This document shows positions 15,959 to 26,333 of a DNA stretch of 54,098 nt, one piece after another (position 1 is the first letter of the stretch; every line of letters begins with the position of its first letter). A program made the position numbers and the translations under genes. Source of the DNA: Cryomorphaceae bacterium (GTDB lineage Bacteria > Bacteroidota > Bacteroidia > Flavobacteriales > Schleiferiaceae). The notes beneath the pieces are model-generated. The model was not told the origin of the DNA. It was given only the letters and a program-made list of their open reading frames with translations, and did not search any database. The DNA is taken from assembly GCA_020832345.1 (NCBI GenBank), contig JAFIEY010000246.1:1-54098 (forward strand), in the 5' to 3' direction.

Positions 15959-18567
15959 GGCAAATTTCCCAGGTTCCCGTCCTTGCTTGCATAGCGATAT
16001 TTTTTGTCGCTTTTTTCACCGCTTGTGAATCGGATGAAACACCTCGCGTTTCACCCTTAAAAGCGTTGAGTACGCATTCTGCCCTCGTGGTGGAAACTGG
16101 ACATTACCCTGCGCTTCAATCTGCATTGTACCAAAATGAGTGGATGCAAACCGTAAAGGATGACCCAGTTTGGAAATCTTTTCTCAAAGATCTCTCGCCA
16201 CTTACCAATCATTTGGATTCACTGGAACCTCTTTTGGGCAATAGAAGATTGTTTTTTGGCGTAGAACTTACCGGAAAAGGAAAATACGGGGTTTTGGCCA
16301 GTGTGGAACTCATCGAAAATGTTTGGAATCGCATCAAACCCAAAGGGGAAATTTCGGATTACGCCGGACATGAGGTGATTCACGTTAAACAAAATGAATC
16401 TAGCTTATTTTTCGCCCAACATAAAAATGTGCTTTTGTGTAGCCCCCAACGTGTTTTGGTGGAAGATGGGTTGCGCAGGTTGAACTCTGACCATAGTTTG
16501 GACGTTCATCGTGGATTTTCGCAAATTCGCAAAAAGGCCAATCCAAAAGATCACCTTAATATTTACGTGCAATACGCAGAATGGCCGGCTTTTATTCGCG
16601 GATTACTCGAAGAGGAACAAACTGATTTCTTTGAAGAAATTTCCTCCTGGACGGCACTGGATGTGCATATCTCCAATAGGGATATTTTACTCAATGGCCT
16701 GAGTGATCTGGGCGATTCCTTGCCGAGTTTTCTGGATGTGTTTTCCGGTCAGCGAAACCAAAAAATATTCTCCGATCGGGTAGTGCCCATTTCCGCAACC
16801 ATGTGGCTGAATTTCTCGGTCAGTAATTTTCTCAAACAGCATCGTCAGTTTGAGGTATATCGTGCACAAAAAGGTCTCTCCCGACGCTACGACGAATTAT
16901 TGGGTCAGTATAATGTTGATTTTGAGGAGGTGTTTTTGCGGTGGATTGACCGGGAATACGGTGTGATTTGGATGCGTTCGGCACAACTTCCACGGCACAA
17001 GCGGGTGGCCTACTTTGAAGTTCGTGACGACCGTGCATTTCTGGAAGCCTTTCAGCCCCTTTCTGATTCTGCCTATCTCGAGGTTTTTCGCGGTGAAAAA
17101 ATATTTAAGACCAAATCATCCGGTTGGTTGAGGCCACTTTTAGGCAAGGCATTCGCGGGGGTCGAATCGAGGTTTTACTGGATGCACGACAACTATATTT
17201 TCTTTGCCGGCAATAAAGATGTTTTATCGGATTTTATTAATGACATACTCGATGAACGGACACTTGGAAACTCTCTGCAATACCGCAAGTTTTCTGCAAA
17301 AATTCCGGATAGGGCCAATATCCAACTCACCCTGCTGCTCAAGGAAAGCACGCCCTTACTACTGGATGTGTTGCCCAAATCCTATGCGCCATTTATCAAG
17401 AGAAATGACAAACTGCTTGAACACACACCGTTTGTAAATCTCCAGTTTCAATTGCAGGATAAAATGGCTTACACCGGTATTTACACACGTCATCAGGAAG
17501 ATGTGGAGCAAATTGTAAAGCCGGTATGGAGTGCTGATGTCGCGGGCAAGGTTGTGGCCGGACCGTTTTTGTTGGTCAACCATTACAGCAAGCAGAAGGA
17601 AATTGCCATTCAGGATGATAAAAATGTTTTATATCTCTACGGTACCGGAGGAAATCTCCTTTGGCGAAAAAATTTACCCGAGAAAATATTAGGGCAAATT
17701 CGTCAGGTGGATTTGTACAGAAATGGCAAAATGCAAATGGTTTTCGCCACACCTCGTAAATTGTATGTTTTGGATCGAAATGGTGACCCGGTTGCGCCAT
17801 TCCCAGTGGATGCGCCAGATTCCGTAACCGCACCATTAGGCGTATTTGATTACGATAAAAGTCGGAACTATCGATTTATGTTGCCCTGTGGAGATCGGGT
17901 TTATAATTACGATAAAGATGGTAAGCAGGTTAAGGGATGGCAGCTTGGAAAAATGGAGGGTAAGGTAAGACGAATGCCCGAACATTGGGTTGCCGGAAGC
18001 AAAGACTATCTCGTGTTTGTCACCGATGCAAACAAAGCATATATCACCGATAGACGAGGGGATATTAGGGTAAAAACCGTACTCGATTTGCCGGCCAATA
18101 ACACATCGCCATACAGCGTGCAGGTAAATCAGGAGGAAAAAACCATTCAACTTACTGCGCTTTCGTATGACGGGAAACTGATAAGTGTGCTCAGCAGCGG
18201 GAAAATTGACGAAGTCCATCCGGGTCGTTTGCCCGAACGCGCCGGCTTGTCTGTTCTGGGCGATCAAATGTTGATTTATGGAGAAACCAGGGTGATGCTT
18301 AAGGATCCCATAAATCCGATTGAGGTAAATATTGACCAGCAAGTTCGCGGCGTACCGAAGTTGTTTTCTCAGGGCAAAAACAATTACTTGGCCGTGGCCG
18401 GAAGTGAAAATCAGATTTTTGTATATGACACAAAAGGAAAACTTGTAGCGGGTTTTCCGGTTTACGGTACCGATAGAATGGTGATGGGGCAATTGTATCC
18501 CTCGCCGTCCAATTACTTGATTACCGTCACACCGGAGGAAAAGCTGGTTGTGTACTTAATTCAGTAA
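15955..18567 (+). CDS. Large lipoprotein, DUF3352-like with C-terminal propeller-like region
   Basis: 870 residues with a lipoprotein signal ([10 protein letters not shown], lipid Cys ~24). Residues ~40-500 resemble DUF3352-type proteins ([24 protein letters not shown]). From ~520 a series of strands with DxDKN, DRNGDPV and [12 protein letters not shown] phrases suggests beta-propeller repeats. It is expected in the periplasm, anchored to a membrane. The ATG overlaps the rnhB stop. Function is unknown; the overlap with rnhB is a common compact arrangement and does not imply a shared role. Confidence 0.65.
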   Translation: MRQISQVPVLACIAIFFVAFFTACESDETPRVSPLKALSTHSALVVETGHYPALQSALYQNEWMQTVKDDPVWKSFLKDLSPLTNHLDSLEPLLGNRRLFFGVELTGKGKYGVLASVELIENVWNRIKPKGEISDYAGHEVIHVKQNESSLFFAQHKNVLLCSPQRVLVEDGLRRLNSDHSLDVHRGFSQIRKKANPKDHLNIYVQYAEWPAFIRGLLEEEQTDFFEEISSWTALDVHISNRDILLNGLSDLGDSLPSFLDVFSGQRNQKIFSDRVVPISATMWLNFSVSNFLKQHRQFEVYRAQKGLSRRYDELLGQYNVDFEEVFLRWIDREYGVIWMRSAQLPRHKRVAYFEVRDDRAFLEAFQPLSDSAYLEVFRGEKIFKTKSSGWLRPLLGKAFAGVESRFYWMHDNYIFFAGNKDVLSDFINDILDERTLGNSLQYRKFSAKIPDRANIQLTLLLKESTPLLLDVLPKSYAPFIKRNDKLLEHTPFVNLQFQLQDKMAYTGIYTRHQEDVEQIVKPVWSADVAGKVVAGPFLLVNHYSKQKEIAIQDDKNVLYLYGTGGNLLWRKNLPEKILGQIRQVDLYRNGKMQMVFATPRKLYVLDRNGDPVAPFPVDAPDSVTAPLGVFDYDKSRNYRFMLPCGDRVYNYDKDGKQVKGWQLGKMEGKVRRMPEHWVAGSKDYLVFVTDANKAYITDRRGDIRVKTVLDLPANNTSPYSVQVNQEEKTIQLTALSYDGKLISVLSSGKIDEVHPGRLPERAGLSVLGDQMLIYGETRVMLKDPINPIEVNIDQQVRGVPKLFSQGKNNYLAVAGSENQIFVYDTKGKLVAGFPVYGTDRMVMGQLYPSPSNYLITVTPEEKLVVYLIQ

Positions 18568-18704
18568 ATTTGGTAGTGCAGTGTAAATTAAATAACTGTA
18601 ATTGTTGAATTAAATAATTTTTAGCAAGAAAATTATTTGTAAGCGTAATTTGTATTTTTTAAAATTTTTTTGTTTATTTGTCGAGAATTTAAAACCTAAG
18701 TATT

Positions 18705-19694
18705 ATGAGTAGCGAAAAAGATGCGAAGTTAAAAGCCCTGAAACTTACCATGGATAAAATGGACAAGGCCTATGGTAAAGGCGCGGTCATGCGTATGGGT
18801 GATTCACCGGTTGTCAATATTGGATGTATTTCATCGGGTTCAATTGCGCTCGATGCCGCTTTGGGCATTGGCGGATATCCCCGCGGTCGGGTTGTGGAAA
18901 TCTACGGTCCCGAATCCTCCGGAAAAACAACCCTGACCTTACACGCCATTGCGGAGGTACAAAAGGCCGGCGGAATTGCCGCTTTTATCGATGCAGAACA
19001 CGCCTTTGATCGCTTTTATGCCGAAAGGCTGGGGATTGTTACCGAGGATTTGATCATTTCCCAACCGGACAATGGCGAGCAAGCATTGGAAATTACCGAC
19101 AACCTAATTCGATCCGGTGCCATCGACCTGATTGTTATTGACTCGGTTGCGGCACTTACCCCCAAAAGTGAAATTGAAGGGGAAATGGGCGATAGCAAAA
19201 TGGGACTTCACGCCCGTTTGATGTCGCAAGCCCTTCGGAAGTTGACAGCCAGTATCAGTAAAACCAATTGCTGCTGTATTTTTATTAATCAGCTACGCGA
19301 TAAAATTGGTGTGATGTTTGGCAATCCGGAAACCACCACCGGAGGAAATGCACTTAAATTTTACGCCTCGGTACGAATAGACATTCGTCGTTCTACCCAA
19401 ATTAAAGACGGCGACACCGTAATGGGAAATCACGTGCGCGTGAAGGTTGTGAAAAACAAAGTTGCACCTCCATTTCGTTCCGCTGAATTTGACATTATGT
19501 ACGGTGAAGGTATCTCTAAATTGGGAGAAATCATCGACCTTGGTGTGGAGAAAGAGGTGGTGAAGAAAAGTGGAAGTTGGTATAGTTACGAGGATTCAAA
19601 ACTCGGACAAGGAAGGGATGCCGTGAGAAATATGTTGGCGGATAATCCGGAGCTGGCAGAGGAGATTGAGAAGAAGATTAGGGAGCTGCTATAA
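18705..19694 (+). CDS. recA: RecA recombinase
   Basis: 329 residues. Walker [15 protein letters not shown] near ~65, Walker [14 protein letters not shown] near ~140, then the L1/L2 DNA-binding region [30 protein letters not shown] near ~195-225. RecA forms filaments on single-stranded DNA, drives strand exchange and activates the SOS repressor. It lacks the long acidic tail of E. coli RecA, which is usual in Bacteroidota. The 137-bp upstream region is very AT-rich with no exact TAnnTTTG and no recognised LexA box. MITE-1 copy 4 starts 20 bp after the stop. Confidence 0.97.
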   Translation: MSSEKDAKLKALKLTMDKMDKAYGKGAVMRMGDSPVVNIGCISSGSIALDAALGIGGYPRGRVVEIYGPESSGKTTLTLHAIAEVQKAGGIAAFIDAEHAFDRFYAERLGIVTEDLIISQPDNGEQALEITDNLIRSGAIDLIVIDSVAALTPKSEIEGEMGDSKMGLHARLMSQALRKLTASISKTNCCCIFINQLRDKIGVMFGNPETTTGGNALKFYASVRIDIRRSTQIKDGDTVMGNHVRVKVVKNKVAPPFRSAEFDIMYGEGISKLGEIIDLGVEKEVVKKSGSWYSYEDSKLGQGRDAVRNMLADNPELAEEIEKKIRELL

Positions 19695-19714
19695 CCCGTT
19701 GCAATAAAAACTTT

Positions 19715-19878
19715 GAGTCTGCTCCAAAAAGTACCTTTCCGCCAAAATCTTCTTGTCGGTAGATTTTTAATCCGTACTAACAGTAAGTTAGCTCCGGTAT
19801 AAAAATACTTTCCGCATCAATTTTGATTGAAATCATCCTTTTTGGAGTGGACTCAATCATTCTTTTTGGAGTGGGCTC
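19715..19878 (-). repeat. MITE-1 copy 4 with a duplicated end
   Basis: 164 bp in reverse orientation (GAGTCTGCTC at the left). It is flanked by an exact 6-bp duplication AACTTT (19709-19714 and 19879-19884). The right end appears twice: one end finishes at 19854 (TGGACTC) and a second copy of the last ~24 bp finishes at 19878 (GGGCTC). Only the outer end is bounded by the target duplication. Confidence 0.85.
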
Positions 19879-19953
19879 AACTTTGAAGCCTTTGTGTGAA
19901 TTTCAAATTAAAATCCTCACGAAGGTTTCCATAGTGTTTGATATTTGAAAAAT

Positions 19954-20574
19954 CTATAGATGGCTGTCGATAATTGAAATGATTTTTTTCGAAACGGAGG
20001 AGATGCTTTTGTTGCCGTTTATCCTGACGATTTTTTCTTCATCGGAAATTCTGTTGATGGCTTCCTCGTATTTGTCTCTTACCTCAATAAGGTTTTCTAA
20101 TGTTTCATAAAGCTCTGTGCTCGGTCGGGTTTTGTTTATCCTGTCCATGCTCTCTTTCGGATCCATGTCGATATATAGATGTAAGTCAGGTTTCAAAATC
20201 GATTTACTGAGGGCATTGCTTTCTATCACCCAATCCATGGAGGTGTGTACAGCATGATATGCATAGGAGGAAAGGTAATGCCGATCGCAGATGATGGTAT
20301 AGCCATCGGTATATAATTTGAGTAATCCATCTTTTTTATTGAGGAGGTGATCCAGTCTGTCCGCCGCAAATAAAGCGGCAATTACCCTGTGGTCTGCGTC
20401 TAATTTTCCGCTAAAAATATCCCGAATCATCCGACCAATTCTGTTTTTAGTCGGCTCACACGTCAGGTGAACCTTGTGGCCCTTTGCCTTTAGGTAATCG
20501 GCTAGTTTTTCAGCTTGTGTCGTTTTTCCACTGCCGTCAATGCCTTCTAACGCTATAAAGAGGTTTTTTTGCAT
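19954..20574 (-). CDS. tmk: Thymidylate kinase
   Basis: 206 residues. The P-loop FIALEGIDGSGKTTQAEKLA is at ~6-25, the DRH motif (ICDRHYLSSYAYH) near ~95, and the lid region follows DMDPKESMDRI. It phosphorylates dTMP to dTDP for DNA synthesis. A -7 box TATATTTG lies upstream on the same strand. It is divergent from radC with MITE-1 copy 5 between them. Confidence 0.94.
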   Translation of the reverse strand: MQKNLFIALEGIDGSGKTTQAEKLADYLKAKGHKVHLTCEPTKNRIGRMIRDIFSGKLDADHRVIAALFAADRLDHLLNKKDGLLKLYTDGYTIICDRHYLSSYAYHAVHTSMDWVIESNALSKSILKPDLHLYIDMDPKESMDRINKTRPSTELYETLENLIEVRDKYEEAINRISDEEKIVRINGNKSISSVSKKIISIIDSHL

Positions 20575-20591
20575 GGTGTAATTCTTTGCTG

Positions 20592-20599
20592 CAAATATA
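20592..20599 (-). promoter_or_regulatory. -7 box upstream of tmk
   Basis: The minus strand reads TATATTTG, a perfect TAnnTTTG, 17 bases before the tmk ATG. The -33 position shows no clear TTG. Confidence 0.55.
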
Positions 20600-20677
20600 G
20601 CAAGGGTTTTGCCTTTAGCCTATCGTTTTTACACATACGCGGGTTCGACTTGCCCATATAATCATTTCTCCAATCAA

Positions 20678-20802
20678 GAGTCTGCTCTAGAAAGTTCCTT
20701 TCTGCCAAAATCTTCCTTGTCGGCAGACTTTTGAATCCTCACTTGCTCCGGTTCAAAAATCCCCTCGATTTTGATTGAAATCATACTTTTAAGAGTGGAC
20801 TC
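20678..20802 (-). repeat. MITE-1 copy 5
   Basis: 125 bp, reverse orientation, with both ends intact and flanked by an exact 6-bp duplication AATCAA (20672-20677 and 20803-20808). It lies between the divergent tmk and radC genes. The rest of this 326-bp gap holds the tmk -7 box and AT-rich sequence upstream of radC. Confidence 0.9.
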
Positions 20803-20900
20803 AATCAATGATTCCTTTAATGTTTTTGGTTCAGATATAAATTACATTTTTGATTTGCATTTATGTAAGATTGTTCTTAGTTTTGTCGAAAAATTTGAAA

Positions 20901-21593
20901 ATGGAAAGCACAACCGGAACAATTAAACACTGGGCGGAAGATGACCGTCCCCGAGAAAAACTTATGCTCAAGGGCAGATCTGTGCTGTCGGATGCAGAAT
21001 TACTGGCCATTTTAATTGGAAGTGGCACCAAGGGTTGCTCTGCACTAGATGTAGCCAAAATGATGCTCTCAGATGTTGATTTTGATCTTAATGCATTGGG
21101 GAAATTTCATATCGAAGACTTCTGCAAGTTTCGAGGAATGGGCCCGGCCAGGGCAGTCACACTTATTGCCGCATTGGAACTCGGCAGACGAAGGTTGAAA
21201 TCGGAAATCCCAAAACTCCACAAAATCACTTCGAGCAAGGAAGCGTACAACGTACTTCAACCCCATTTAATAGACTTGGATTGCGAAGAGTTTTGGGTGT
21301 TGTATTTGTCAAACTCCAACCACGTAATTCACAAGTCATGCATCAGCAAAGGCGGAATTACCGGAACAGTGGTAGATGTGCGGTCGATTTATGCCGAAGC
21401 CATTCGCAAAGGCGCGACCGGAATAATCGTGTCCCATAATCACCCCAGTGGAAATTTAAAACCGAGTAATCAGGATTTGAATTTGACCAAAAAGATTAGA
21501 GATGCCGGCTTTATATTGGATATCAAATTATTAGACCATCTGATTATTGCCAACTCCGGTTATTTGAGCTTTGCCGATGATGGAAGATTGTAG
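20901..21593 (+). CDS. radC: RadC/YsxA-family JAMM protein
   Basis: 230 residues from ATG at 20901 (MESTTGTIKHWAEDDRPREK); the longer frame has a hydrophobic leader that does not fit the family. A helix-hairpin-helix region (KFRGMGPARAVTLIAALELGRRRL) is at ~75-98, and the MPN/JAMM metal site SHNHPSGNLKPSNQDL is at ~175-190. The family was once thought to act in DNA repair; its real role is unsettled. No toxin or phage gene is adjacent, so this looks like the chromosomal copy. Confidence 0.92.
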   Translation: MESTTGTIKHWAEDDRPREKLMLKGRSVLSDAELLAILIGSGTKGCSALDVAKMMLSDVDFDLNALGKFHIEDFCKFRGMGPARAVTLIAALELGRRRLKSEIPKLHKITSSKEAYNVLQPHLIDLDCEEFWVLYLSNSNHVIHKSCISKGGITGTVVDVRSIYAEAIRKGATGIIVSHNHPSGNLKPSNQDLNLTKKIRDAGFILDIKLLDHLIIANSGYLSFADDGRL

Positions 21594-21663
21594 TTGGTGG
21601 CACTTGAAAATTTATAACGTTTTTGAGCGAAAATATTTGGCGTTTTCTGGCAAAGGCTAATTA

Positions 21664-21820
21664 GAGCTTGTCCATAAAGTGTCAGTGGCTGAACTAGAAT
21701 GTTCGAGGACAAGGCTTGCGACCCCGATCGCTATCGGGGGAAATTCAAGGAGTTTACTAAGGTAAATGACTTTAATTTCAGGTGAGCAAAACGCCGTCAT
21801 CGGACTTTATAGACAGCCAC
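21664..21820 (+). repeat. Second small repeat family (MITE-2), copy A
   Basis: 157 bp non-coding repeat beginning GAGCTTGTCCATAAAGT and ending ACTTTATAGACAGCCAC, imperfect terminal inverted repeats of about 18 bp. An internal CCCCGAT/ATCGGGG hairpin is present. It is flanked on both sides by TAATTA. The right TAATTA contains the TAA stop of the minus-strand SNF2 gene. Related copies are at 29350 and 29513. Confidence 0.82.
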
Positions 21821-21823
21821 TAA

Positions 21824-24412
21824 TTATAGTTTAAATCGCATAACAACTTCCCCCGTCTCCTCATCCACGGAAATATTTTGCCCTGCTCCCTCAAGCTCTT
21901 TCCCCGTACTCATTTTATACATGCTGGCCAGAAATTGCATACCTTGCTGCATTACACTTTCCAGTTCTCGCAAACGTTGCTTCTGATTGCGTGCTTCCGC
22001 TTCAACTTCCACACGTTTCTTTTCAATCTCTTCCGGCAACATTTCCTCAAAGACCGACTCGGACTCTGCAACTTCAGTTGAAGGGAGGTCTGCTTGACTA
22101 AATTCGGCCATGGACTCCTCGAGTTGCTGTAAAAACTGCGCTCTTCCCTGTCTGGAAAAATCAACAACATCCTCTTGATTATCCGGACTTAAAACGCTTT
22201 CAAATAAGTTTTGCTTCACCAGCAATCCGGATGCAATAGTCATTTCGATGGAATTTTTACATATCAGATTGATGACTGTAAGATTCTTGTTTTGTTGTCC
22301 CAAACGATCAATTCGTCCAATTCGCTGATTTTTCTTGGCGGGATTCCAGGGCAGCTCAAAGTTTATCACCGTGTCAGCTACTTGCAGATTTAATCCCGAA
22401 CCCCCGGCTTCTGTGGATAGAAATACCTGGCAATTTTCGTTAGATTCAAATTCCACGATAATGTGTTTTCGCTTTTTAACCGGCACCGAACCATTCAGTT
22501 CAGCAAAACCTATCTGGTTGTCTCTAAGCATTTTTCCAATAATGCCGTTCATTCGTTTCCACTCAGAAAAAATAATGACTTTTCGATTGTTGTTGTGGAG
22601 GTCGAGTTTTTCCAAAAGGATTTCTTTGAGTTCGTCCAGTTTAGGAGAATGATGGGTTTCCTGATCTACCAAGTAGCTCGAATCGCAAGCCATTCGCATT
22701 ATCTGCAAATGTCGGGTAAGCTTTTGCATATCGTAGGGTGTTTTATGTCGCTTGGCCAGAATCTGTGCCACAGAACGCGCATTGCTCGCGTGATAATCCT
22801 TCTGCAAATCATGCATTTCCAATGGTACATCTATCTGGGTGACTGTATTGAGTTGGTCAATAACGTCTTGTTTTTCCCTGCGGATTAACACCGATTTTAA
22901 TCTGTCTTTTAGCGATTGTAGATTGTAATATCCCGTAATTTTATTTTTGATGTTTTTGTCGAAATAACAATGCTGATAGGAAAATTCCCAAAGTGGCGCA
23001 AGCATGCCGGGTTTGATAAACTCTACGATGGAATACAAATCTATCAGTTTGTTTTCAATTGGGGTTCCGGTGATGACCAAGGCGTGTTTTTTCCGAATCG
23101 ACTTCACCACGTTGGCCGTTCGCGTTTCGTAATTTTTAATCCGTTGGGCTTCATCTAAAATAATAAAATCAATGCCGCCGTGTTTGTTGAGGTTATACCA
23201 ATCCCTCAGTAAGGCCTCGTAATTGGTGATTTTAAAATAAGCGTTTTGGTCTTGATAAGCCGCCTCACGTTCGTGCGCTAAACCTTCAACTATAATGGCT
23301 GTCTCATCAGAAAAGCGCTCAATTTCTTTTTTCCACTGCGATTTTAACGAAGCAGGACACACAACCAATGCCGAGGTGAAACCAAAAATTTCCTTTTTGA
23401 AAACGGCGGTTGCAATGGCTTGTAACGTTTTCCCCAGTCCCATTTCGTCGGCAATGATGGCGCCCTGACGGAAAACAGCAAATTCAACACCCTCTTTTTG
23501 GTAAGGGTATAGGTCTGCTTTAATTTTGGCAAAATCGAGTTTTGTGTTTTCCTGTAAATTTAATATCAATTGGTGTTCAAACGCATTTTCCAATTTATCC
23601 AAAACTTCTTTGCGAATATGAATCTGCTTAAAGACTTCCGCTCTGTTGATAAACTCCAAAAATCGCCGTTCTTCATTGGATTCAATCCAGGTTTTATCAC
23701 CAAAAAATTTGTGAATTAAGGGTTGAATTTCTTCGGGAAAATCATGGGGATAAAAAAGCGAAATTCGATATTCATTGTGCGGATCAAGATGAATATCGAT
23801 AAAGGGATATCGCTGGCTTTTGCTCAATTTTAATTTGTGTTTGGGCAAATGCTTAAATGCGTACATAAGGTGTTTGCAAGTTCCCAGTTTATTGGTTTGG
23901 TAATCACTGCACGAACAGTGACCATCTTCTTTTTCAAAATTGCGAAATGCGATGGTATATTTTTTTTCTGTCTCATTGGTCAATTCGTGTGGACCATACA
24001 CATTTTCCGAAAATTGAATTCGATATTTGGCGGCATCTGCCCGTTCTTGTCTTTCTTTCAAAACCCGTTTAACCATCCCTTTTCTGGTATAGGCCTTGCC
24101 CTCTGGCATTTGGTTGAAATCCATTAATCCCAATATTTCTACCGCATGCATCATCCCGGCAATACTGTGTTTGCAATGGGTGATGGATTTGCAGCTACAC
24201 TCTTTTGTAACCTCTTCGTTTTCTAATTGAAGTTTCACCCGGAAATCGTCAAAGACATCCTCAACATCCAATTCAAAGTAATGGCCACTTTGCGACATTA
24301 CATGTACCTGACCGTTTAAATACAGTAAATTGGCCTGACGAAATAGGGCGGAAGCCTCGTCAGAACTCGAGATTTTCGATAAGGTGCTTTTCAAAATTGT
24401 ATAACCATTCAT
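21824..24412 (-). CDS. SNF2-family helicase with SWIM zinc-finger region
   Basis: 862 residues. The N-terminal ~200 residues contain two CxC...CxH clusters (ECSCKSITHCKH near ~85 and HCSCSDYQTNKLGTCKH near ~160), SWIM-type zinc sites. The SNF2 ATPase follows: IIADEMGLGKTLQAIA (Walker A, ~320), LDEAQRIKN (motif II, ~425), VITGTPIENKL (motif III, ~448), and the C-terminal RecA fold with LSTEAGGSGLNLQ and QRIGRIDRLGQ (motifs V/VI). Such proteins are ATP-driven DNA translocases that move or displace bound proteins. No methylase or nuclease gene is adjacent, so a DISARM-like or other defence role is not supported here. Confidence 0.85.
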   Translation of the reverse strand: MNGYTILKSTLSKISSSDEASALFRQANLLYLNGQVHVMSQSGHYFELDVEDVFDDFRVKLQLENEEVTKECSCKSITHCKHSIAGMMHAVEILGLMDFNQMPEGKAYTRKGMVKRVLKERQERADAAKYRIQFSENVYGPHELTNETEKKYTIAFRNFEKEDGHCSCSDYQTNKLGTCKHLMYAFKHLPKHKLKLSKSQRYPFIDIHLDPHNEYRISLFYPHDFPEEIQPLIHKFFGDKTWIESNEERRFLEFINRAEVFKQIHIRKEVLDKLENAFEHQLILNLQENTKLDFAKIKADLYPYQKEGVEFAVFRQGAIIADEMGLGKTLQAIATAVFKKEIFGFTSALVVCPASLKSQWKKEIERFSDETAIIVEGLAHEREAAYQDQNAYFKITNYEALLRDWYNLNKHGGIDFIILDEAQRIKNYETRTANVVKSIRKKHALVITGTPIENKLIDLYSIVEFIKPGMLAPLWEFSYQHCYFDKNIKNKITGYYNLQSLKDRLKSVLIRREKQDVIDQLNTVTQIDVPLEMHDLQKDYHASNARSVAQILAKRHKTPYDMQKLTRHLQIMRMACDSSYLVDQETHHSPKLDELKEILLEKLDLHNNNRKVIIFSEWKRMNGIIGKMLRDNQIGFAELNGSVPVKKRKHIIVEFESNENCQVFLSTEAGGSGLNLQVADTVINFELPWNPAKKNQRIGRIDRLGQQNKNLTVINLICKNSIEMTIASGLLVKQNLFESVLSPDNQEDVVDFSRQGRAQFLQQLEESMAEFSQADLPSTEVAESESVFEEMLPEEIEKKRVEVEAEARNQKQRLRELESVMQQGMQFLASMYKMSTGKELEGAGQNISVDEETGEVVMRFKL

Positions 24413-24640
24413 CGTATTATCGTTAAACGTGTTTATCTCTAAATTTTAATTTAATTCTGCGCAAAATGCCCAAAAAAAAACCTTGTCTTAGGCCTTTTCT
24501 TTCAAAGACTAAATGGGTGGTAAAGGTATAAAAGCCCCGCAATAATTCAAGTTTCAATTAGGAATTTTTCAAATGATAATCACTACTATTTTACCTATCC
24601 ACAAATTTTCACTCAATCGTAAGGTTAATTTTTTGTCCTG

Positions 24641-24648
24641 TACTTTTG
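24641..24648 (+). promoter_or_regulatory. -7 box upstream of the FISUMP lipoprotein
   Basis: TACTTTTG, a perfect TAnnTTTG, lies 28 bases before the ATG at 24676. It covers an earlier in-frame ATG at 24646 and so argues against that start. Confidence 0.55.
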
Positions 24649-24675
24649 AGGATTCCAACGAAAAAAAATATACCC

Positions 24676-25368
24676 ATGAAGCATTTTCCTTTTATCATCG
24701 CATTGACCATTATTATTGGAAGTTGTGCCAAAGAAGATCCACTGGAAAAACTCTACAAACCCGGTCATGGCGTGACCGACGCTTCCGGAAACCAATACCA
24801 GACGGTCATCATCGGTGAATATGAGTGGATGGCCGAAGACTTAAAGTCAACCCGATTTTGTGACGGAGACCAAATCGAATTGGCATCCAATAATTGGTCA
24901 ACTACCAATTCTGCCGCGTTCAGACCATACAATGTCAATGACCAGACCGTCCTATACTACAACCATTTCGCTGTGACAAGCGGAAAGAATATCTGTCCAT
25001 GTAATTGGCGTGTACCCTCCGTTGATATTTGGAACTACACCATTAATATGCTGGGGGGTAAAAATATTGCAGCATTTGAAATGGGAAACGGAGAGGATAT
25101 AGATAGATTTGTAGCCAGTGACTTTTCTGCACGCGGTGAAGAACCCTTTGGAAGAAGCGGACTGAATTTTCAGGATAACGGAAGAATTAGAGCATCAGGA
25201 AATTATAATGGAAATAACGCAACCCTGTATTGGACCCCAAATTTTGATTCCAACGATGAAGGCATTGCATTTCTGGTATTCACATACTATAATATGCTGG
25301 AGTTTACGAGTTACCACCGAAGAACGGGATTTCCCATTCGATGTGTTCGAAATGTACCCAATAATTAA
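24676..25368 (+). CDS. FISUMP-domain lipoprotein
   Basis: 230 residues from ATG at 24676, preceded by a good -7 box. Lipoprotein signal: IALTIIIGSC with the lipid Cys near 17. The rest follows the Fibrobacter succinogenes major paralogous domain: DASGNQYQTVIIGEYEWMAE, then CPCNWRVPS, and a FPIRCVRN end. These domains are common in Bacteroidota surface lipoproteins; no enzyme activity is established. It is convergent with the gene at 25514, with MITE-1 copy 6 in between. Confidence 0.8.
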   Translation: MKHFPFIIALTIIIGSCAKEDPLEKLYKPGHGVTDASGNQYQTVIIGEYEWMAEDLKSTRFCDGDQIELASNNWSTTNSAAFRPYNVNDQTVLYYNHFAVTSGKNICPCNWRVPSVDIWNYTINMLGGKNIAAFEMGNGEDIDRFVASDFSARGEEPFGRSGLNFQDNGRIRASGNYNGNNATLYWTPNFDSNDEGIAFLVFTYYNMLEFTSYHRRTGFPIRCVRNVPNN

Positions 25369-25384
25369 TACAAACAGAAAAATT

Positions 25385-25509
25385 GAGTCCACTCTAAAAA
25401 GGATGATTTCAATCAAAATCTAGGGAGTTTTTGAACCGCAGCAAGTGAGGATTCAAAAGTCTATCGACAAGGAAGATTTTGGCAGAAAGGGACTTTTTAG
25501 AGCAGACTC
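25385..25509 (+). repeat. MITE-1 copy 6
   Basis: 125 bp with both ends intact, flanked by an exact 6-bp duplication AAAATT (25379-25384 and 25510-25515). It fills the gap between two convergent genes, and the right-hand TSD overlaps the TAA stop of the minus-strand gene (25516-25514). Confidence 0.9.
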
Positions 25510-25513
25510 AAAA

Positions 25514-26239
25514 TTAAAAACTCAATCCGTACCCAAGTAGGAAAAATATAGGCCTTTGAGTAATCCTTGGGCCATCATCAATTGGCGTTCTAAAACTGCG
25601 CCATGGGTCAATCCCCTTCGTTCTAGGCAACACAAAACGCATTCCAAGGGTCAAAAACTGATCGAAGTTCTTTTTCTGACTTGGGAAATAATAATATCCC
25701 TTAACCCCCGGTGTAATTGCTTCAAAATGTGAGAAAAAAATAGCCGTATTCGAGTTGTTTAAAACGCCGTGGAAATTGTTGTTTACAAAATTTGCGGGCC
25801 CGTCCTGCACCATAAATCTATTAGTCATTATCGAATATGCAAGGGAAAACCGAATGGCAAAACTATGGTTTAAGTCCAGATCATAAGCCAAATTAAAATC
25901 AACCCCGGAAAGCCGATATTGCCCTATCCTATTGTGGGTATTGATGTCGGATTGGTGAATGCCAAAGCCAAAACGAACGCCGGGAATGGACTTTAGCGCC
26001 GCCATCAAATCAAAACCTCTTGAAAAAGAAGTGCTATTAAATCGATCCTGATGATTGCCAAATGCCTCCATGGCCATATTAAAATCCCGCATCAAAAAAT
26101 TTCCCGCCACGCCGCCATTCACTTCCAGCCATAAAGTATTCGGTTCCCGTCGTTCTTTTTCAAACAATGATTGTCCGGACAAAGCCGGGGACAGGGCAGA
26201 ATGGGTAATTAAAATCAAAAGGAAAAAAAATAGCCTCAT
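25514..26239 (-). CDS. Probable outer-membrane beta-barrel protein, unknown function
   Basis: 241 residues from ATG at 26239, where a clean signal peptide begins (MRLFFFLLILITHSALS ... LSGQS); the longer frame adds 12 unlikely residues. The mature part alternates hydrophobic and polar residues with many aromatic strand ends (FGFGIHQSDINTHNRIGQY, FAIRFSLAYSIM) and ends in GYGLSF, a terminal aromatic typical of barrel proteins. No named family was recognised. Its stop codon lies inside the target duplication of MITE-1 copy 6. Confidence 0.6.
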   Translation of the reverse strand: MRLFFFLLILITHSALSPALSGQSLFEKERREPNTLWLEVNGGVAGNFLMRDFNMAMEAFGNHQDRFNSTSFSRGFDLMAALKSIPGVRFGFGIHQSDINTHNRIGQYRLSGVDFNLAYDLDLNHSFAIRFSLAYSIMTNRFMVQDGPANFVNNNFHGVLNNSNTAIFFSHFEAITPGVKGYYYFPSQKKNFDQFLTLGMRFVLPRTKGIDPWRSFRTPIDDGPRITQRPIFFLLGYGLSF

Positions 26240-26333
26240 AGAAATATAAAATCCGGATTGACGACAAAAAGTCAAATATACGGATTAGCAGCGATAAATA
26301 AAACGCGATTTAAGCTAGGATTTTATATGGGTA

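Noticed and set aside
18568-18704. LexA/SOS box upstream of recA
   Set aside because: The region is AT-rich with no recognisable inverted SOS box; none could be supported by eye.
20901-21593. radC as a marker of a mobile element
   Set aside because: The gene sits between tmk and a helicase with no phage, integrase or toxin genes; it looks like the chromosomal copy.
21824-24412. SNF2 helicase as part of a DISARM or other defence island
   Set aside because: No methylase, nuclease or other defence partner is adjacent; neighbours are radC and a FISUMP lipoprotein.
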